The notes: generated by a model not told the origin, from the sequence alone. 64,000 nt of DNA from Diphasiastrum complanatum (GCA_029204225.1 CM055114.1:11997113-12061112), one strand, 5' to 3'. Shown: positions 1 through 12,274, numbered from the stretch's first letter. Made by a program: numbers and translations.

Positions 1-3000
1 CGGGAACTGGTTCTGGAGTTTGTAACTGTCTGTTTTGGACTGAGTTCCAGATAATAGAGAAGAATGCATCATGCTGGCATTTCCCTCTCAAGGACTCGAG
101 TAACACATTACGAATCTGAATAAAACTCAGCTCGTTTATCATAGGCATTCTACTAAGGGCATCTGCTACTGTATTGAATTTTCCACGCCTATATCTGATA
201 GACATGTCAAACTCTTGCATCAACTCTGCCCAACGAGCTTTCCGACCTCTAAGCTCAGGTTGATTGCAAAGGTATCTGAGACTCTCATGGTCTGTCAGGA
301 CCTCAAAGTTGGCACCATACAAATAATGCCTCCAAGTCTTAAGGGCATGGACTATAGAAAAGAGTTCCTTTTCATAGGCACTGTACCTAGTCTGAGCTGG
401 CTCGAGTTTTTTACTCTCGAACGCAACTGGTCGTCCACCCTGAGTTAGCACAGCACCTACTGCAAAGTCGCTAGCATATGTTTCGACCACAAATGGCTGA
501 TTGGGGTCGATGACTTTTAAAACTGGTGCTGTAGCTAAGGCTGTTTTGAGAGCATCAAAGCTCTCCTGTTGTGCGGACTCCCAAATGAACTCCTTTCCCT
601 TCCCCTTAAGAAGATTTGTCATAGGAATTGCTATCTGAGCATATTCCTTGACAAATCGTCTGTAATACCCCGCCAAACCAAGAAAGATCTGTAGTTCCAA
701 AATATTTTGAGGTCTCAGCCAACTGAGTATGGCTTTAACCTTATTTGGGTCCATCTTAATCCCATCTGAAGAGATAATGTGACCCAAATATGCCACTTCT
801 TCAACGAAGATTCACACTTGGATTTTCTAGCATAAAGCTTATGCTTTCTGAGCAGTCGAAACACCTTTCTGAGGTGTTTTAGATGCTCCTTCCTCGTTTT
901 GCTGTAAACGAGGATGTCATCTAGAAATACGACTACAAACTTACCCAAGTATGGTCTGAGGACACTGTTCATCAAGGTCATAAAGGTAGCTGGAGCATTT
1001 GTGAGCCCAAATGGCATCACCTTAAACTCATAATGACCGTGACGAGTCCTAAAAGCTGTTTTCGAGACATCTTCCGATTTTATACGGACTTGATGATATC
1101 CCGATCTGAGATCTATTTTACTGAAAAACTTAGCCCCGTCGAGTTGATCAAACAACTCGTCTGCCAGAGGCATAGGGTATTTATTCTTAATTGTGACTTT
1201 ATTGAGGGCTCTGTAATCTGCGCAAAGACGCATAGACCCCTCTTTCTTTTTCACCAATAGGACTGGTGAGGCCCATGGTGAACTACTGGTCTGAATTTGG
1301 CCTTTCCCAAGATAGTTTGTTAATTGCCTAGTTATTTCTTCATCCTCTGTTCGGCTGACCCGATACGAAGGTTTAGAAACAGGTGTTGTACCTGGTACTA
1401 GGTTTATTACATGATCTACCTCTCTGCTAGGTGGTAAACCATGTGGTAAATCTTCAGGAAAAACTTCTTTAAATTTAGACAATAAAGTTTCTAATTTACT
1501 GATTTTCTGCTGAATAGAACTGGAAATAGAAACTTCACGAATAAACTGAAAGTCACATAAGAATACCTGATGGTCTTCGTCTTCGATTAGCTGACAGAGC
1601 TCTGAACTGCAGACCATAGGGCTGTTGGGAACATCATGCTCCCCATGCAACTGGATCTCTCGGCCTTTATGCTGAAAGCTGAGGGTGTTCTCCTGATAGT
1701 TTCTGTGGAGGGAAGGTCCTAAACTGTAGAGCCAATCTCTCCCGAGAACAATGTCTGTTCGATCCAGGTGCATTATCTGAAAGTTTATTTCATCTTGGTA
1801 CCCCTGAATACCAAGATTCAACTTACTTACCATAGTTTTCCATTTTTTTTTATCTTCACCCTTAGCTAATGAAACTATGTACCTATGATGACTAGGTACT
1901 TCTGGTAGTTTAAGCCTTTTAACCAGGGTGTAGTTGATGAAATTATGGGTTGCCCCATCATCAACCATAACTCTTACTGACTGGTTACCAACTTTCCCAT
2001 GCATACGTACTAGGTCATGCGGCCCAAAGCTGAAGGGTCTCGCTAGCATTGCAGAGGTCAGCTGGCAACAGTGTTCATGATCTTCATGATACACTTTGAT
2101 CTCGGAAGCTGCCGAGTCACTGGGGAAACATACAGTCTGAACACGATGAACTTGTTTTTTATCTTTCTTATCTTTTTTAGTGAAAGGCCCCTTGGGACAC
2201 TGTCTGACTGTGTGTCCCTTGCCCATACACACAAAGCACAAACGTTCTTGTGTGGCTTTCTCAAAATCATCTGGTTTTAAGGGCTGTATGAGTGAAAGGC
2301 GTTTCTGAGGAGCTTCACCTTTAAATTTATCTGCTTTCTTTCTTTTTAAATTTTTTTTTTTAAATTGAAAGTCTTTCTGAGAAGGCTGCTCAGAAAGTGG
2401 CTGTTGTCTCGCCCTCTTCCTACCCACTGAATCATCATAGATTTGAGCATATCTGAGAGCTTGGGCAAGGGTAGTAGGCGAGTTTCTCTGGACCTCTACT
2501 TTATATTCATCTTTGAGGCCACGGACAAATCCCCTGATTTTTTGATAGTCATCCATATTTTTAATCTTTAAAATTGCTTCTCGATACTGCGAGATATATT
2601 GGATGAGGGACTTGTCCATTACTGTTCTTTCCCAGGCTTCCCAGGCTCTATCAAGTTCATTTTCTGGTAGAAATTCTCTTAGGAAAGCTTCTTCAAAAGC
2701 TTTCCATGACCAGGGAGTCTGCCCAGTCTCCTGGAGATTTAACCACCACTTATAGGCCATAGGCCCTAAGGAAAGACTGGCCTCAATTGCTTGCAAATGG
2801 TCAGGGGTTTGTTTAAGAGCATGAATGTTCTTCCATTTGCTGAGGAAGGTTTGTAGAATATCTGCATTTCTATCCTTCTCTTCCCCATTAAAAGTAGGAG
2901 GCTTTAAATCTTTAAAAACACTGGGGTGAGACCTTAAAGTCTCACCCGAAACTGATGGAAGTGGAGAAGGGGATAACTGAGAAGTGGAGGGAAGGTTTCC

Positions 3001-3270
3001 TTTCGCGGAACTCAAAATCAAGTTTTTGAGTTCAGCGAACGAGTCGTCCACACTGGACTTGAAATTGGCTAATGCCAACTTCAGTTCATCCACTTCTGTT
3101 ACCAATTGGAGAAACTGCTCCTTGGTAACCAGTTCGTCGAGTTCTTCGGCGAACTGCTCCTGTTCTTCCACTTCCATGGGTTCCTTCCCTTTTCTGTAAG
3201 CCAAGGCTTCTGTTTCAAGTTCGTCGAAGCCTCTCTCCCGGGGTTGATCAGGTCCCTAAGGAGTGGTCAT
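1..3270 (-). pseudogene. Broken Ty3 gag-protease-RT-RNase H polyprotein
   Basis: Encodes the capsid and replication enzymes of the retrotransposon. The best start is the ATG at 3270-3268, but codon 5 is a TAG (3258-3256); the frame is open from there to about 810. In order: gag with a basic Lys-rich stretch; a CCHC knuckle of the form [14 protein letters not shown]; a protease-like segment around [10 protein letters not shown], with DDG where DSG or DTG is usual; RT with [20 protein letters not shown], the [12 protein letters not shown] block and the catalytic [11 protein letters not shown]. Near 805-812 a one-base change shifts the frame; the second frame stays open to position 1 through the RT thumb and RNase H. 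The first RNase H acidic block reads ETYASDF, so the expected Asp of ETDASDF is Tyr. Ends in DALSRMP, the usual RNase H terminus. Confidence 0.92.
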
Positions 3271-4065
3271 CTTCGGAACTGAAAGAGAGCTACCTTAACT
3301 TCTGAAGGAAAAAAAAAAGTCTAAAAGAGTAATTTACAACTGTACAAGGAAAAGGAAAGATGACTTAGCTGTTTCTGAGGACTGTACTTCCACAGAGAGA
3401 ATTAAGAAAAGCCCTTTCAGCTCTTCCTCCACTGCTTTCAGACCTGTGGCTCTGAGAAATCTGAATAGGAGGCAGAAAAAAATGCAAAAGATCTGAAATT
3501 TTTTTGCTATCCCCCCCTCGCTGGTCTGACAGCACCCCAATCTGTCCCCAAGAAGGCAAATTTGAAGTCCGAAAGCACTTCTGAATTCTGAAATTTCAGA
3601 AGCCCCCTACTCGCTGATCTGGTCGAAGTACTATTGCTCCAAATCTTCCAAGTTAGGGCCCCAAAACTTTGTCAGAAATCTGAAAACTCAGAAGTATTGG
3701 CAGCGCTGACCCTGCTGGGAAATCTCAGCTTGAAATCCGCTCAGCTCTACTGAAATTGCACTTTGAAAACAGAAGTAGATCCCTGTATGTACAACGATGG
3801 GTCTACTTGCTATTTCCTACTCTATTTCCGCTGGAAATCTGCAAAAAGGTCTCTGAAATCAGCGATGGATAGCTGCCCTTCCAGCGAGTTACCTGTACAT
3901 GGAATCTGACTCCTTACTACTGTAATTTCTCAGTGAATTTCAAAGGTTTGAAGGCTGCATCTACAACGATCCTCCTCCTCTATTCCTCTCTGAGAATCTG
4001 AGAAACACTTCCTATCTTATGATAGCTTTTCCTACTGCTGCTCCTAAACTCCCTAGGATGGAGAT
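3271..4065 (-). other. Untranslated leader of the Ty3 element
   Basis: About 0.8 kb between the primer-binding site and the gag start. I see no conserved reading frame. The tract is rich in repeats of a GAAATCTGA-like word and lies where LTR elements carry packaging and 5' untranslated sequence. Confidence 0.6.
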
Positions 4066-4078
4066 GGCTCTGATACCA
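4066..4078 (-). promoter_or_regulatory. Primer-binding site of the Ty3 element
   Basis: On the minus strand this reads TGGTATCAGAGCC, complementary to the 3' end of plant initiator methionine tRNA, the standard primer of many plant LTR retrotransposons. It sits one base inside the LTR border, which fixes the orientation of the element. Confidence 0.9.
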
Positions 4079-4079
4079 G

Positions 4080-4341
4080 TGTAATAGATCCTAACACCAC
4101 AGTAGGGCAAACACTCACTGATCCACCCAACCTTGCCTACTCCCTGATATAGAGTAAGCCCCTCCTAGCCCAGTGTGAGGACTGGTAGCATGCTATTGCC
4201 AAGTGTCGGCCACGTGGCACTGACGTGGCCGACTGCACGTCGGGACCCAACTGGGGGCCCTATCCTGCTGACAGGGTCCCTAGGCTGTGTCTGACCTATC
4301 TGTGTTCTCTAGGGTTCGGCACTGGTTACGAGCTCGTAACA
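4080..4341 (-). repeat. 5' LTR of the Ty3 element, 262 bp
   Basis: Minus-strand ends are TGTTACGAG at 4341 and ATTACA at 4080, giving TG...CA borders with a matching TGTTA/TTACA inverted end. The primer-binding site starts one base beyond. The first 18 minus-strand bases contain a near palindrome around GAGCTC. No second copy is visible because the other end is outside the window. Confidence 0.8.
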
Positions 4342-5139
4342 CTCACTGGGGCACTCGGTCTAGTGTATGAGTGACACATGTCAGCCTGCTCACTTGCCTA
4401 TGTGTTAGGGTACTGGCAAGTGGCAAGCGTCGATTGTGCATGGAGTTGGCCATGTGTCGATGTTAGGATGGGTCAAGGTTAAGGGGTGCTTGTGGATTGT
4501 GCGTAAGTGTTCCTAGAGAGAGGCATTCTGGATCATACATGAAACCATCATCCCATATTGTGGAGCAATTTATAAGGCAACAACACTGATGCATGGATAA
4601 AAAGAGTGCATCAGGAATTGGGTAACTTAGCCAATCAGGAGACATATTGAGGGAGAAGACCATCCAGTGCCTTTTTGCATGTAATTGTCAACCCGACAAT
4701 GAAATCAAGGTTGGCATATGACACCTCATTACAACACTTCCATAGAGAGCTGTTGTAGTGCATAGGACCTCGATTACCTTGAACCCTTTTGTGGTGCTAC
4801 TAACAAATCCTTACAAATGACTATACCCATCACATACAAACATTTTTTGCACAGCACAAAACCCAAGAGAATGTTATTGATCATCAATAAGTACACATTA
4901 AACCTTAGTGGCTAGAGGGTAGCCATGTCTCCACAAGTGCTAGACTACCTCATAGCACCTGTAGTGATGGTTTTCTTGTTAGTTGCACTGGAACCACATT
5001 TTGTGCCCCAACATCTTGGAACCATCATTTTGGAACATGATTGTTCTAGAACCATGGAACCGCCTAAAAAAGTTGAGTACTTTTTATACAAGCCACTTGG
5101 TTTTGTCTTTTGGCTCCTTACGACGAGGTTATAACACTT
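4342..5139. other. No gene seen; unassigned sequence
   Basis: Flank of the Ty3 LTR. Short open stretches occur, but none shows a recognisable domain. The last part may belong to the integrase scrap that follows. Confidence 0.5.
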
Positions 5140-5316
5140 GTTTGGTGGTGGAGCACCTCTCCAAGTGTGCTCATATTAGTCCTGTTCATAACACTCTTAC
5201 AACAAGCATTGTGCACGACCATTTTTTTTTGAGATTTTTAGGTTGCATGATCTGCCTTGCTCCATCCTCATTGATAGGAATATTAGATTCATGTTTGAGT
5301 TTTGGACAAAGTTGAT
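5140..5316 (+). pseudogene. Ty3/gypsy integrase core scrap
   Basis: The plus strand encodes VVEHLSKCAHISPV followed, after a frameshift near 5243, by LHDLPCSI-like and DRNIRFMFEFW text. This matches the integrase core of Ty3 elements, where VVDRLSK, a GLP motif and SDRDxxFxSxFW surround the first two catalytic Asp residues. Only about 60 codons are recognisable. It is unrelated in position and strand to the element at 1-4341. Confidence 0.65.
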
Positions 5317-5639
5317 ATGCATTTTGATACGTAGTTTATATTTAGTATTTACACAAACTGTTAGTATGCATGCATTACAACACTTTCACATTATATTTAG
5401 TGTTTTTTTAACTCAGTATGACTTGTTTTTTTCACCCCTAAGACAAAAAAAATTAAATTCTAAAAGGCAAGATCTTTTTGATCCGGAACAACCCTAAATC
5501 TGGAATTGTTCCGGAACCATCGTTTTGGAATGCTTTCGGAAACATGTGTTTGGAACCGAATTGATTGGTTTGAGCTAGATTCTAGTTTGAATTAGACTAA
5601 TGGAAAAATAAACCCAAACATGCATAAATACCACCCGTT

Positions 5640-5960
5640 TGGGTTTTTTTTCATTTTCTCGTGTAGCTAACATTGAGAGGAAGTTTGAGAAGAGAGGAGG
5701 AGAGTTGAGAGGAGAGAAGAGTGAGGAGACGATAAGAGAAGAGCAGGGAGGAGAAAATTAGGGGGGAAGTTTGGGAGAGGAGCATTAGAAGTTATCTAAT
5801 ATCGTTTATGGACATTGAAGAGGTATGTTTAGAAATATAATGATGGGCATTAGAAGTTAGAACTTTCAAGGAATAGAGTAGAATCTAGATTATAGATATT
5901 AAGAAGAGGAAGAGAAGAATGATGAGAAGGGGAGAGATTATAGTGTGCATTGTAATTTGT
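5640..5960 (+). repeat. Purine-rich low-complexity tract
   Basis: The plus strand is dominated by GAG, GGA and AGAG words for about 300 bases with no coding signature. It precedes the BED-finger-like scrap at 6148 and might be decayed transposon DNA. Confidence 0.5.
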
Positions 5961-6147
5961 TATTTTTAAGTGAACATTGAGGAATAACATAGGAACGTAG
6001 GAAGTTAGAACTTAGGGATGGGTTAATCGGTAAGTATTAAGGAGAGGGACTAAGTGTTAGGGAAGAACTTAGAAGAGGGGTTTTAGGGGTCAAGGATTAG
6101 CCTTTAATTTTTTTAGTAAAGAATTTAGGGTCTCTAATTACTAAGAG

Positions 6148-6668
6148 ATGGTGAGGGCAGGAGATCTCGCTTGGGGTCATGTGACCATTGTAGCTGGATA
6201 TGACACTGTTGGCACAAAGAGGTGGACATGCAAGTATTGCGACAATACTACATGGGTGGCCCCCTGCGGACATGAGCACATCTCTGATCCATGCGTGGTT
6301 TGGTTGCTTGCGGCTTGTGACCTACTGGCTGAAGTTTGGCAATAGGTGAATTTTGATTCTTGAATCTTTGGCATGGGACACACTAGTCTATGAATTCCTT
6401 TCCTTTCCTTGTGTTGTGTTGCATGCATTGTGCAAGACCTACTACCGAAGGTGCATTGCGAAGAAGACTACAAGTCGTAGAGGCTCAGAGCTTTCAAGCT
6501 ACTAGAGATGAGGAGTCTGATGTAGACTTGAATGAGGAGACATCAATGGATAAGGAGTATGTGGATGGGGAGGAGGAGTCTGATGAGGATTTGGGGGGGG
6601 GGGGTGGCCCGAGTAATGTTGAGGAGTATATATTAGACTACATAGTTTGGAGGCATCAGAGCTCTTGA
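6148..6668 (+). pseudogene. Possible BED zinc-finger scrap of a hAT-like transposon
   Basis: The reading frame from ATG 6148 gives AGDLAWGHVTIV, then KRWTCKYCDN and HEHIS. The pattern is a BED-type finger: an early aromatic pair, C-x2-C, then spaced His residues, as at the N-terminus of many plant hAT transposases. The frame ends at 6345. A second open stretch, 6390-6668, encodes an acidic Glu/Asp-rich tail with a Gly run, which could be the C-terminal tail of the same relic. No catalytic hAT domain is visible between them, so most of the element is gone. Recognition rests on the finger only. Confidence 0.4.
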
Positions 6669-6669
6669 G

Positions 6670-7800
6670 GAGGGCTAGGAGGCATTTATACCTAGTAGAT
6701 GCATAATACTTAGACTGTAGTATACTGTACCATGTATGTATGGACTCTAGACTCTAGAGTCCAGACTCTGTACAAGTAACAATTTACTACAAGTACCTTT
6801 GTGAGTTAATTTTGTGGTTATGGGCGTGGCTGATTAATAGCCCATCTTATATTGATATATCACATGTTATTGCTCATCTATTTCTAAATTTTGTGAAATT
6901 TCAGATGTCGTTGACTCGTTTGAGGTTTTAGTTTTGAACTTTGAATTTTTCAAATTGAAATCAGTATTCAGAATTTTAGAATTGAGATTTGAGTAGTAAG
7001 TTGTAACTTAGTAGCAAAGTTCAATAGATAAAAAATCAGGATTGAGGAATCAGAATTCAGGGTCAAGGAGTCATGGGTCGTTGGCCAGGACACAAAGAAC
7101 TAAATAAGCAGTAATCAATAATGTGCCTAGAGACCTGTTATTTTAAATTATGTTCCCTTGTCATGAGAAATATGAGCCCTATGAGGATGGTTCAAATGTC
7201 GATAGTATGGTCCAATTGATGGAAAGTTTAGTCATTTACATGGGAAAGGTTTTTACTAACATGCTCCTAGTCATGTCTGTTGATGTGCCCCCAGGTCCTA
7301 CTCTTTTATAACCCCTCATTTGACAGGCATCAATTCTCAGCGGAGATGATTATTGAAGTTAGTCTTGATTATGACAGTAATGCAGTTTATCAAGCATCAG
7401 GAGGAGAGTATCTGCTTGCGTTTCTGACCAGGCCAGCAGCCAGATATTCCTTTGTATACCTGAATCAATGCTACTTTTTCCATGCTGCCGAATCCTGAAT
7501 TTGAAGTTGTTTGCGTACACTACAAGGATCATCTCTAACAGTGATTCTTTCTATGCATTATTCAAGTGTAGGCTTTATCGATGTGAAATAAGGATCATAC
7601 TATGACACTGCAATATATGGCATTGAATTTGCTCCTAGAGAGCCGTCTGAAGCGTTAAAATATTATTTTTGTGCAATCTCTCTCAGCTATGTTGACTCTC
7701 GCGGAATGGGTTCAAACTAAACTATTCTAAACTTTGGCCTTCAATATGTTGTAAGGCATGTAGCATGCTTTTCATGTCAAATTTTGTATTTTGCAATGTT
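6670..7800. other. No supported gene; weak exon-like stretch near 7290
   Basis: AT-rich DNA. A frame from about 7280 to 7498 is open and follows a CCCCAG that could be a splice acceptor, but I recognise no domain. It might be an upstream exon of the candidate gene whose clearest exon begins at 7805. Confidence 0.35.
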
Positions 7801-7804
7801 GCAG

Positions 7805-7933
7805 GGTACCAGTATTGGCTGGAGGTGGTGCACTTGGAGTTGGATTTGGTTCACCTTACGTTGCCATGGAAGGGACTCCACCAATCTTCTACGCACAACC
7901 TCCAGTTCAACCATCAAAATTCAAAACTCCTAG
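7805..7933 (+). other. Candidate exon of an unrecognised gene
   Basis: Flanked by a good acceptor (TTGCAG) and a donor (AG|GTTAATC). One frame is fully open and encodes a Gly/Ala segment LAGGGALGVGFGSPYVAMEG followed by a Pro-rich stretch FYAQPPVQPSKFK. The composition is protein-like and unlike the neighbouring repeats. I cannot name the family. Possible partner exons on the same strand are 10672-10730, about 10950-10996, about 11612-11672 and a terminal one at 12104-12274, with a LINE relic lying in what would be an intron. Confidence 0.35.
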
Positions 7934-8179
7934 GTTAATCTTTATCTTGCAAACCTGAGTGCACATTTTCTGAACAGGAGAATCAGCTTTCACTTCCCTG
8001 CAGCAAACGTTTTTTGGATCATATCAATATCAGGGTAGATTATATCCTTGAACTATATAGCCATCGTATAAGTTTCACTTTTCAAAATTGATAAGTTTTG
8101 GCATCACTGACTCATGTACTGTAGATTTATTTTGGAATACGCTAAACGGAGGCTTTGATCTTTGATTTAAGGCTCCTCG

Positions 8180-9345
8180 ACTAGAGAGGGATTTCAGAGA
8201 CAGTTGGACAATCTTGGTTTCTGCACTAGATGGGGTTTACGGGTTAACATTGAGAAGACCAAAGTTATGGTCTTCAACACATCTAGGGCTTTCATGCATC
8301 GACATGCGCTTTTTCTAGATGGACAGCCGTTGGAGATTGTGTCATCCTACACCTATCTTGGGGTTCTTTACACTGGTCCTATATTTGGTATGAGACATGC
8401 AGCTATAGCCAAACTTGGGAAGGGACATGCCTCCTTGGTCCATCTTGAGCGTGTTTGCTTTCAAAGATTTATTTGGGACGCCCCGAGTAAGTGTTGGTTA
8501 TTTGATACTTTTGTCTCCCCCACTGCATTGTATGCTGCAGAGACATGGTTGGTGCCCAGGGCTCACCTTTGTTGATTGGGCCAGTATCTCCCACCTCCAG
8601 GTCTTTATGCTATCACGGATGATACGGGGTAAGCCCCTCTGTCCCACACCAGATTATCCTAGCAGAGTTTGCAATTCCACCTCGACAGCTTGATGCCATC
8701 TTCCGTCTCATCACATATATACAACGTCTCAGGCTGCTTCCCATTGATGCACATAGATATCCACAGGCAGCACTCATATCATCTCAACGCCTTCACAGTT
8801 TGGGCTATCACTTGTCATGTTCTCATAGGCATCACGTCTATTGGATACTTTTGGCATATCTATCACGGACCTCCCATCATGTACTCACGATTATATCAGA
8901 CGTTTCCTCTACAGAGCATGCCTTTGTCGCACATGGTAGGGCCAATTAGGAGTTAAACCTGACTATTACAGGACTCATTTCTTGGAGATGGATGACGTGG
9001 AGACCCCAATTCTACCTCGCTATTAGATTTTGAATTATCCCATGGCTTGAGATTCCTGCTGGGTCAGCTACGAGTCTCATCACATCAGCTTGAGATTGAG
9101 ATTGGACGTTTCCATGGTATCCCACATGAGGAGCGGATCTGCCAGTTTTGTTCATTGTCTGAGGTGGAGTCAGAGGAGCGCTTTTTGTTTAGCTAGTACG
9201 AGATCAGAGGGAGATACCATTGCCTTTTTAGAGAGACTTCTATCACACTACGGTCCCTTATAGCATATGATGACCTGAGATGTGTTGCACAGAGAGATGT
9301 TTTTACTGCGACAGGACCTATACCAGCCATCTGTTCACCTTGATG
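8180..9345 (+). pseudogene. LINE reverse-transcriptase relic (3' half)
   Basis: The plus strand encodes the RT thumb and C-terminal part of a non-LTR element: NIEKTKVMVFNTSR, SYTYLGVLYTGP, then LERVCF and PTALYAAETW, a layout typical of the APE-type LINE family seen in plants. Frameshifts follow near 8580 and 8700. Near 9085-9240 another frame gives LEIEIGRFHGIP, RICQFCSLSEVESEERFLF and IRGRYHCLF, matching the zinc-knuckle C-terminus of such elements with one stop. The RT catalytic YADD block and the endonuclease are absent, so the copy is 5' truncated, as is normal for LINEs. The APE-domain scrap at 28.4-28.9 kb may come from the same family. Confidence 0.75.
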
Positions 9346-9990
9346 TATGACTCCAGATCACATTGTATTTCTCCCGCTGGAGATCGAGGACGGATCCTAG
9401 ATCGGATGAGATGTCCAGTTGAACATGTAAATGGTCTACGCACCATATAATCTTGGCTATATAACTCTCTTCTTAGTTAGATTTGTTTTGTTATGTTGCT
9501 TTGATGGCACTGATCCGTCTTGTTGCCATCTTATCTGGTCATGCAGCTAGGGTTAGGGTTTTTGGAGGTGGCACACTGACTTTAGATGTCCAAAGACTAG
9601 GATTTCTATATATACGAGGTCAGGAACCCCTAGGCTGTGAGTATAAGCTAGTTTCAAGCTTCAATCTCTAAAAAGTTGTATGCATTTTTTGGAATGCTGG
9701 AGGCCCTCGATGCCATTCTGACGCAACTTACAAAAACTCAATGGTCTAAGACTTTGGTGGACTCCATGAAGTATAGGTCACAGACCATTGTTATGTCGCG
9801 TATTAGCTTGAACTAGTGGTGGAATAGTTCCAAAGCAAGGTGAATGTCCCTTAGGATATCTTTCAATTGGTATGGTTGTAGAGGCCGATGACCTTGGAGT
9901 TTGAATAACATCTTTTCTCATTACCTACTCTCTCGCATTATGTTTTCATAGTTGCAGTGTAAGTTTGTACCACTTTGTTGAAACCCATTT
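9346..9990. other. No gene seen
   Basis: AT-rich DNA downstream of the LINE relic. I find no domain or convincing splice-bounded open frame. Confidence 0.5.
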
Positions 9991-9992
9991 TC

Positions 9993-10114
9993 ATATAATA
10001 TTAGATTCCTGCAATAATCTTTCGGCAGCCTTTTGGGTTTATCTTTTCAGGTTTTATATAATATGAGTTTCATGCAATAATACTTTGGCTGCCTTTTGGG
10101 TTTATCTTTTCAGG
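9993..10114 (+). repeat. Two-copy tandem repeat, about 59 bp
   Basis: 9993-10051 and 10056-10114 share TTTTGGGTTTATCTTTTCAGG and the preceding TGCAATAAT context with a few mismatches. Both end in TTTTCAGG, so each copy supplies a possible splice acceptor. A recent local duplication is the simplest reading. Confidence 0.8.
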
Positions 10115-10671
10115 CATGACCTGTAATTCTTAGTCCCGAGTCTCTTTCTCACAGAGCTATTGCTCATATCAGAGCCTGAAAAAAGCAAAGCTCCATGTTT
10201 TTCATCTCCGTAGATAATTTTTTTGGGTGACAATCTGCTGTATGTTCTTCATTTATATGCTGACGGTATCAAAATTCCTTGTATTTTGTCTGCAATGAAT
10301 TTATTACTGTTCCTTTGACTGCAAGAGGAGCGAGAAGGTTAACTGTGTAACAAACACGGGCTTTTCTTGAATTTTTGTCATGGATCTCTTCAAGAGACTT
10401 CTTTTCTGATTCATTGGAAGATTGTCTTAGAATACCGTCAAAATATTTCACATTGTGATGTCTGTTGATTTCAGTGAAACCCGTTTCTAGGAACTACGGT
10501 TGAGTTAAAGGAATAAGGTGTTTTTCTGCTATAGTAGTCTAACAAGCCTTATCAATTTTAAAGCCATGATTTTTTGGTGTATCAAGGAGAGGCTGTTATG
10601 GTTTTTTGCAATTATGGTATTATCTGGGAGTGCTGCATGTTCATCTTTTTATTGCTTGACTTGGTTTGCAG

Positions 10672-10730
10672 GGGAGATCTTAATGCTTCAAAAGGTACTA
10701 CGGGCCCTTGGAAGCATCCTCAAGCCTCAG
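10672..10730 (+). other. Candidate short exon
   Basis: Bounded by TTTGCAG and CAG|GTAGATG. One frame encodes GDLNASKGTTGPWKHPQAS. A second exon-like piece with good borders lies at about 10950-10996 (frame ESGNEEYEQRQNKPR). Unrecognised; supported only by splice signals and protein-like composition. Confidence 0.3.
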
Positions 10731-12103
10731 GTAGATGTTGTTTAAGCCATTTTTCCTTCTGCTTTTATTGCATTAATTTGTATTTTTGCAGTTTTCGGTT
10801 TGCTTTATCTGACATCTTGGAATCTGTGGCGATTTCAATCTATTTATCTATGGAGAATAGTATGGACTAGGTTATGGATATTTTTTTACCTAATTGCAAA
10901 AGCAAGGCTGGTGCTTCTGACATGTACGGCATATGTCTGATTGTGTTTTAGAGTCGGGAAATGAAGAGTATGAACAGCGTCAAAATAAGCCTCGCAGGTA
11001 TTGGTCTTGCAGATAATTTTTATGCCTTATTATCTGAAAAGGTACTGTTTTTTCTACAGTTCTGAAAAGAAAGTTTCACTCTTTGTATAATAAGCCATAG
11101 GACGCATCATTATTGGTCATGTATATTCAAACAGTGTGGTTCATACTTAGAGACGACAAGTGCTGAAATTGTTGTTCCAAGTTTTCTGATATAGAAGGTT
11201 TTTAAGAGGTGTGAACAGTTTATATAAAAATTATAATGACTTAATTTCAAGTGTCGCAAAGCATATAATTTACAGAATGAGCTGATCATCAACCAATACA
11301 CTTTCTCTACATAACCACTGGCTTGGCGTGTGACTATCAGATATTCGGAGATGAACTTCGGGCATTAAGACTTTGCTGATTCGATTTGTTGCATCTGTTT
11401 CAAGTTTATTTTCTCCCAAAAGTAGGTCTATGATGAGACTGTGTACCCTTGTTAAGCTTTTTGAGATCCCTTTCCCCTTTTTGTGTCGATGACGTTTTTT
11501 AGTTCTCTTCTAAGTGGAGAAAAGGTTGCTATCTGTACGGTTAGTACCTGTTTCTTCTCAATGAGGAAGAATTCGTTTTGAATTAATCACAAAAAGTCCA
11601 CTATTTCGCAGGGTTACCTGTAGGTGTGGTTGCTGAGGTGTGGCTTCAGCAGAGTGTTCAATCAGTCCTTAGCTGGTATACAAAATTATTGACTGGAGTG
11701 TGCTTATATAAGCATTATGTAGCCTTTGTAAGCAGGGCTGTTGATGATGACTCTTACGATGTTTTGTTGAAATTGGTTGCAATAAGTATCTTCATGCCTT
11801 TCTTTTCCTGCTTTATGCTGGGATCGGTTAACACTTGGCTTTGACCCTACAATAGGGTTTTCTGGTGTTTGAAAATTCACCTTGAACACATAATAGCTAC
11901 TGGTTCGAGGACATGAATCTTCAGATCCTTTGCCGTCGCTGTTTTATATTTCTTATAACTTCCTGGAAAATCAGTGAACTTAAACTTAGGCCAATTGTGG
12001 CTTAAAGTCTTTCTCAAGGATCATGTCTCTTAGAAATTCTTTGTTTGTTGTTACATGATACTCATAAAATATCTAAAACATTGATGGCTTGTGTGATTCC
12101 CAG

Positions 12104-12274
12104 TTTGCCAGCAAAGGCTCAGACTGCATATTGAGGAGTACCAGACAGCTTGGTGTTGACTTTGAAGTGGATAACATCCACGCCATCAAACGATTGCTCT
12201 TTAGCAATGAGTTGTACATGCAAGATCTAATCAAAAAGGAACTCTTCAGCTGTATCCCTTCCATGTTCTTATGA
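12104..12274 (+). other. Candidate terminal exon of an unrecognised gene
   Basis: Follows a TTCCCAG acceptor and runs open for 56 codons to a TGA at 12272-12274. The peptide is amphipathic and helical in character, with the stretches RQLGVDFEVDNIHAIKRLLF and ELYMQDLIKKELF. It could close the gene whose earlier exons are proposed at 7805, 10672 and about 11612. No homologous family comes to mind, so this is a structural call only. Confidence 0.3.

Larger units (their letters stand above)
1..4341 (-). mobile_element. Ty3/gypsy LTR retrotransposon, 5' part, truncated by window edge
   Basis: Read on the minus strand the order is LTR (4341-4080), primer-binding site, about 0.8 kb of leader, gag, protease, reverse transcriptase and the start of RNase H. 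Integrase and the 3' LTR would lie beyond position 1. Gag and pol share one reading frame, with protease and RT downstream of a CCHC knuckle, as in Ty3-type elements. The copy is dead: an early stop, a frameshift and a changed RNase H residue are described under the coding entry. The base right outside the LTR (4342-4346, CTCAC) is where a target duplication would sit, but its partner is off the window. Confidence 0.93.
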
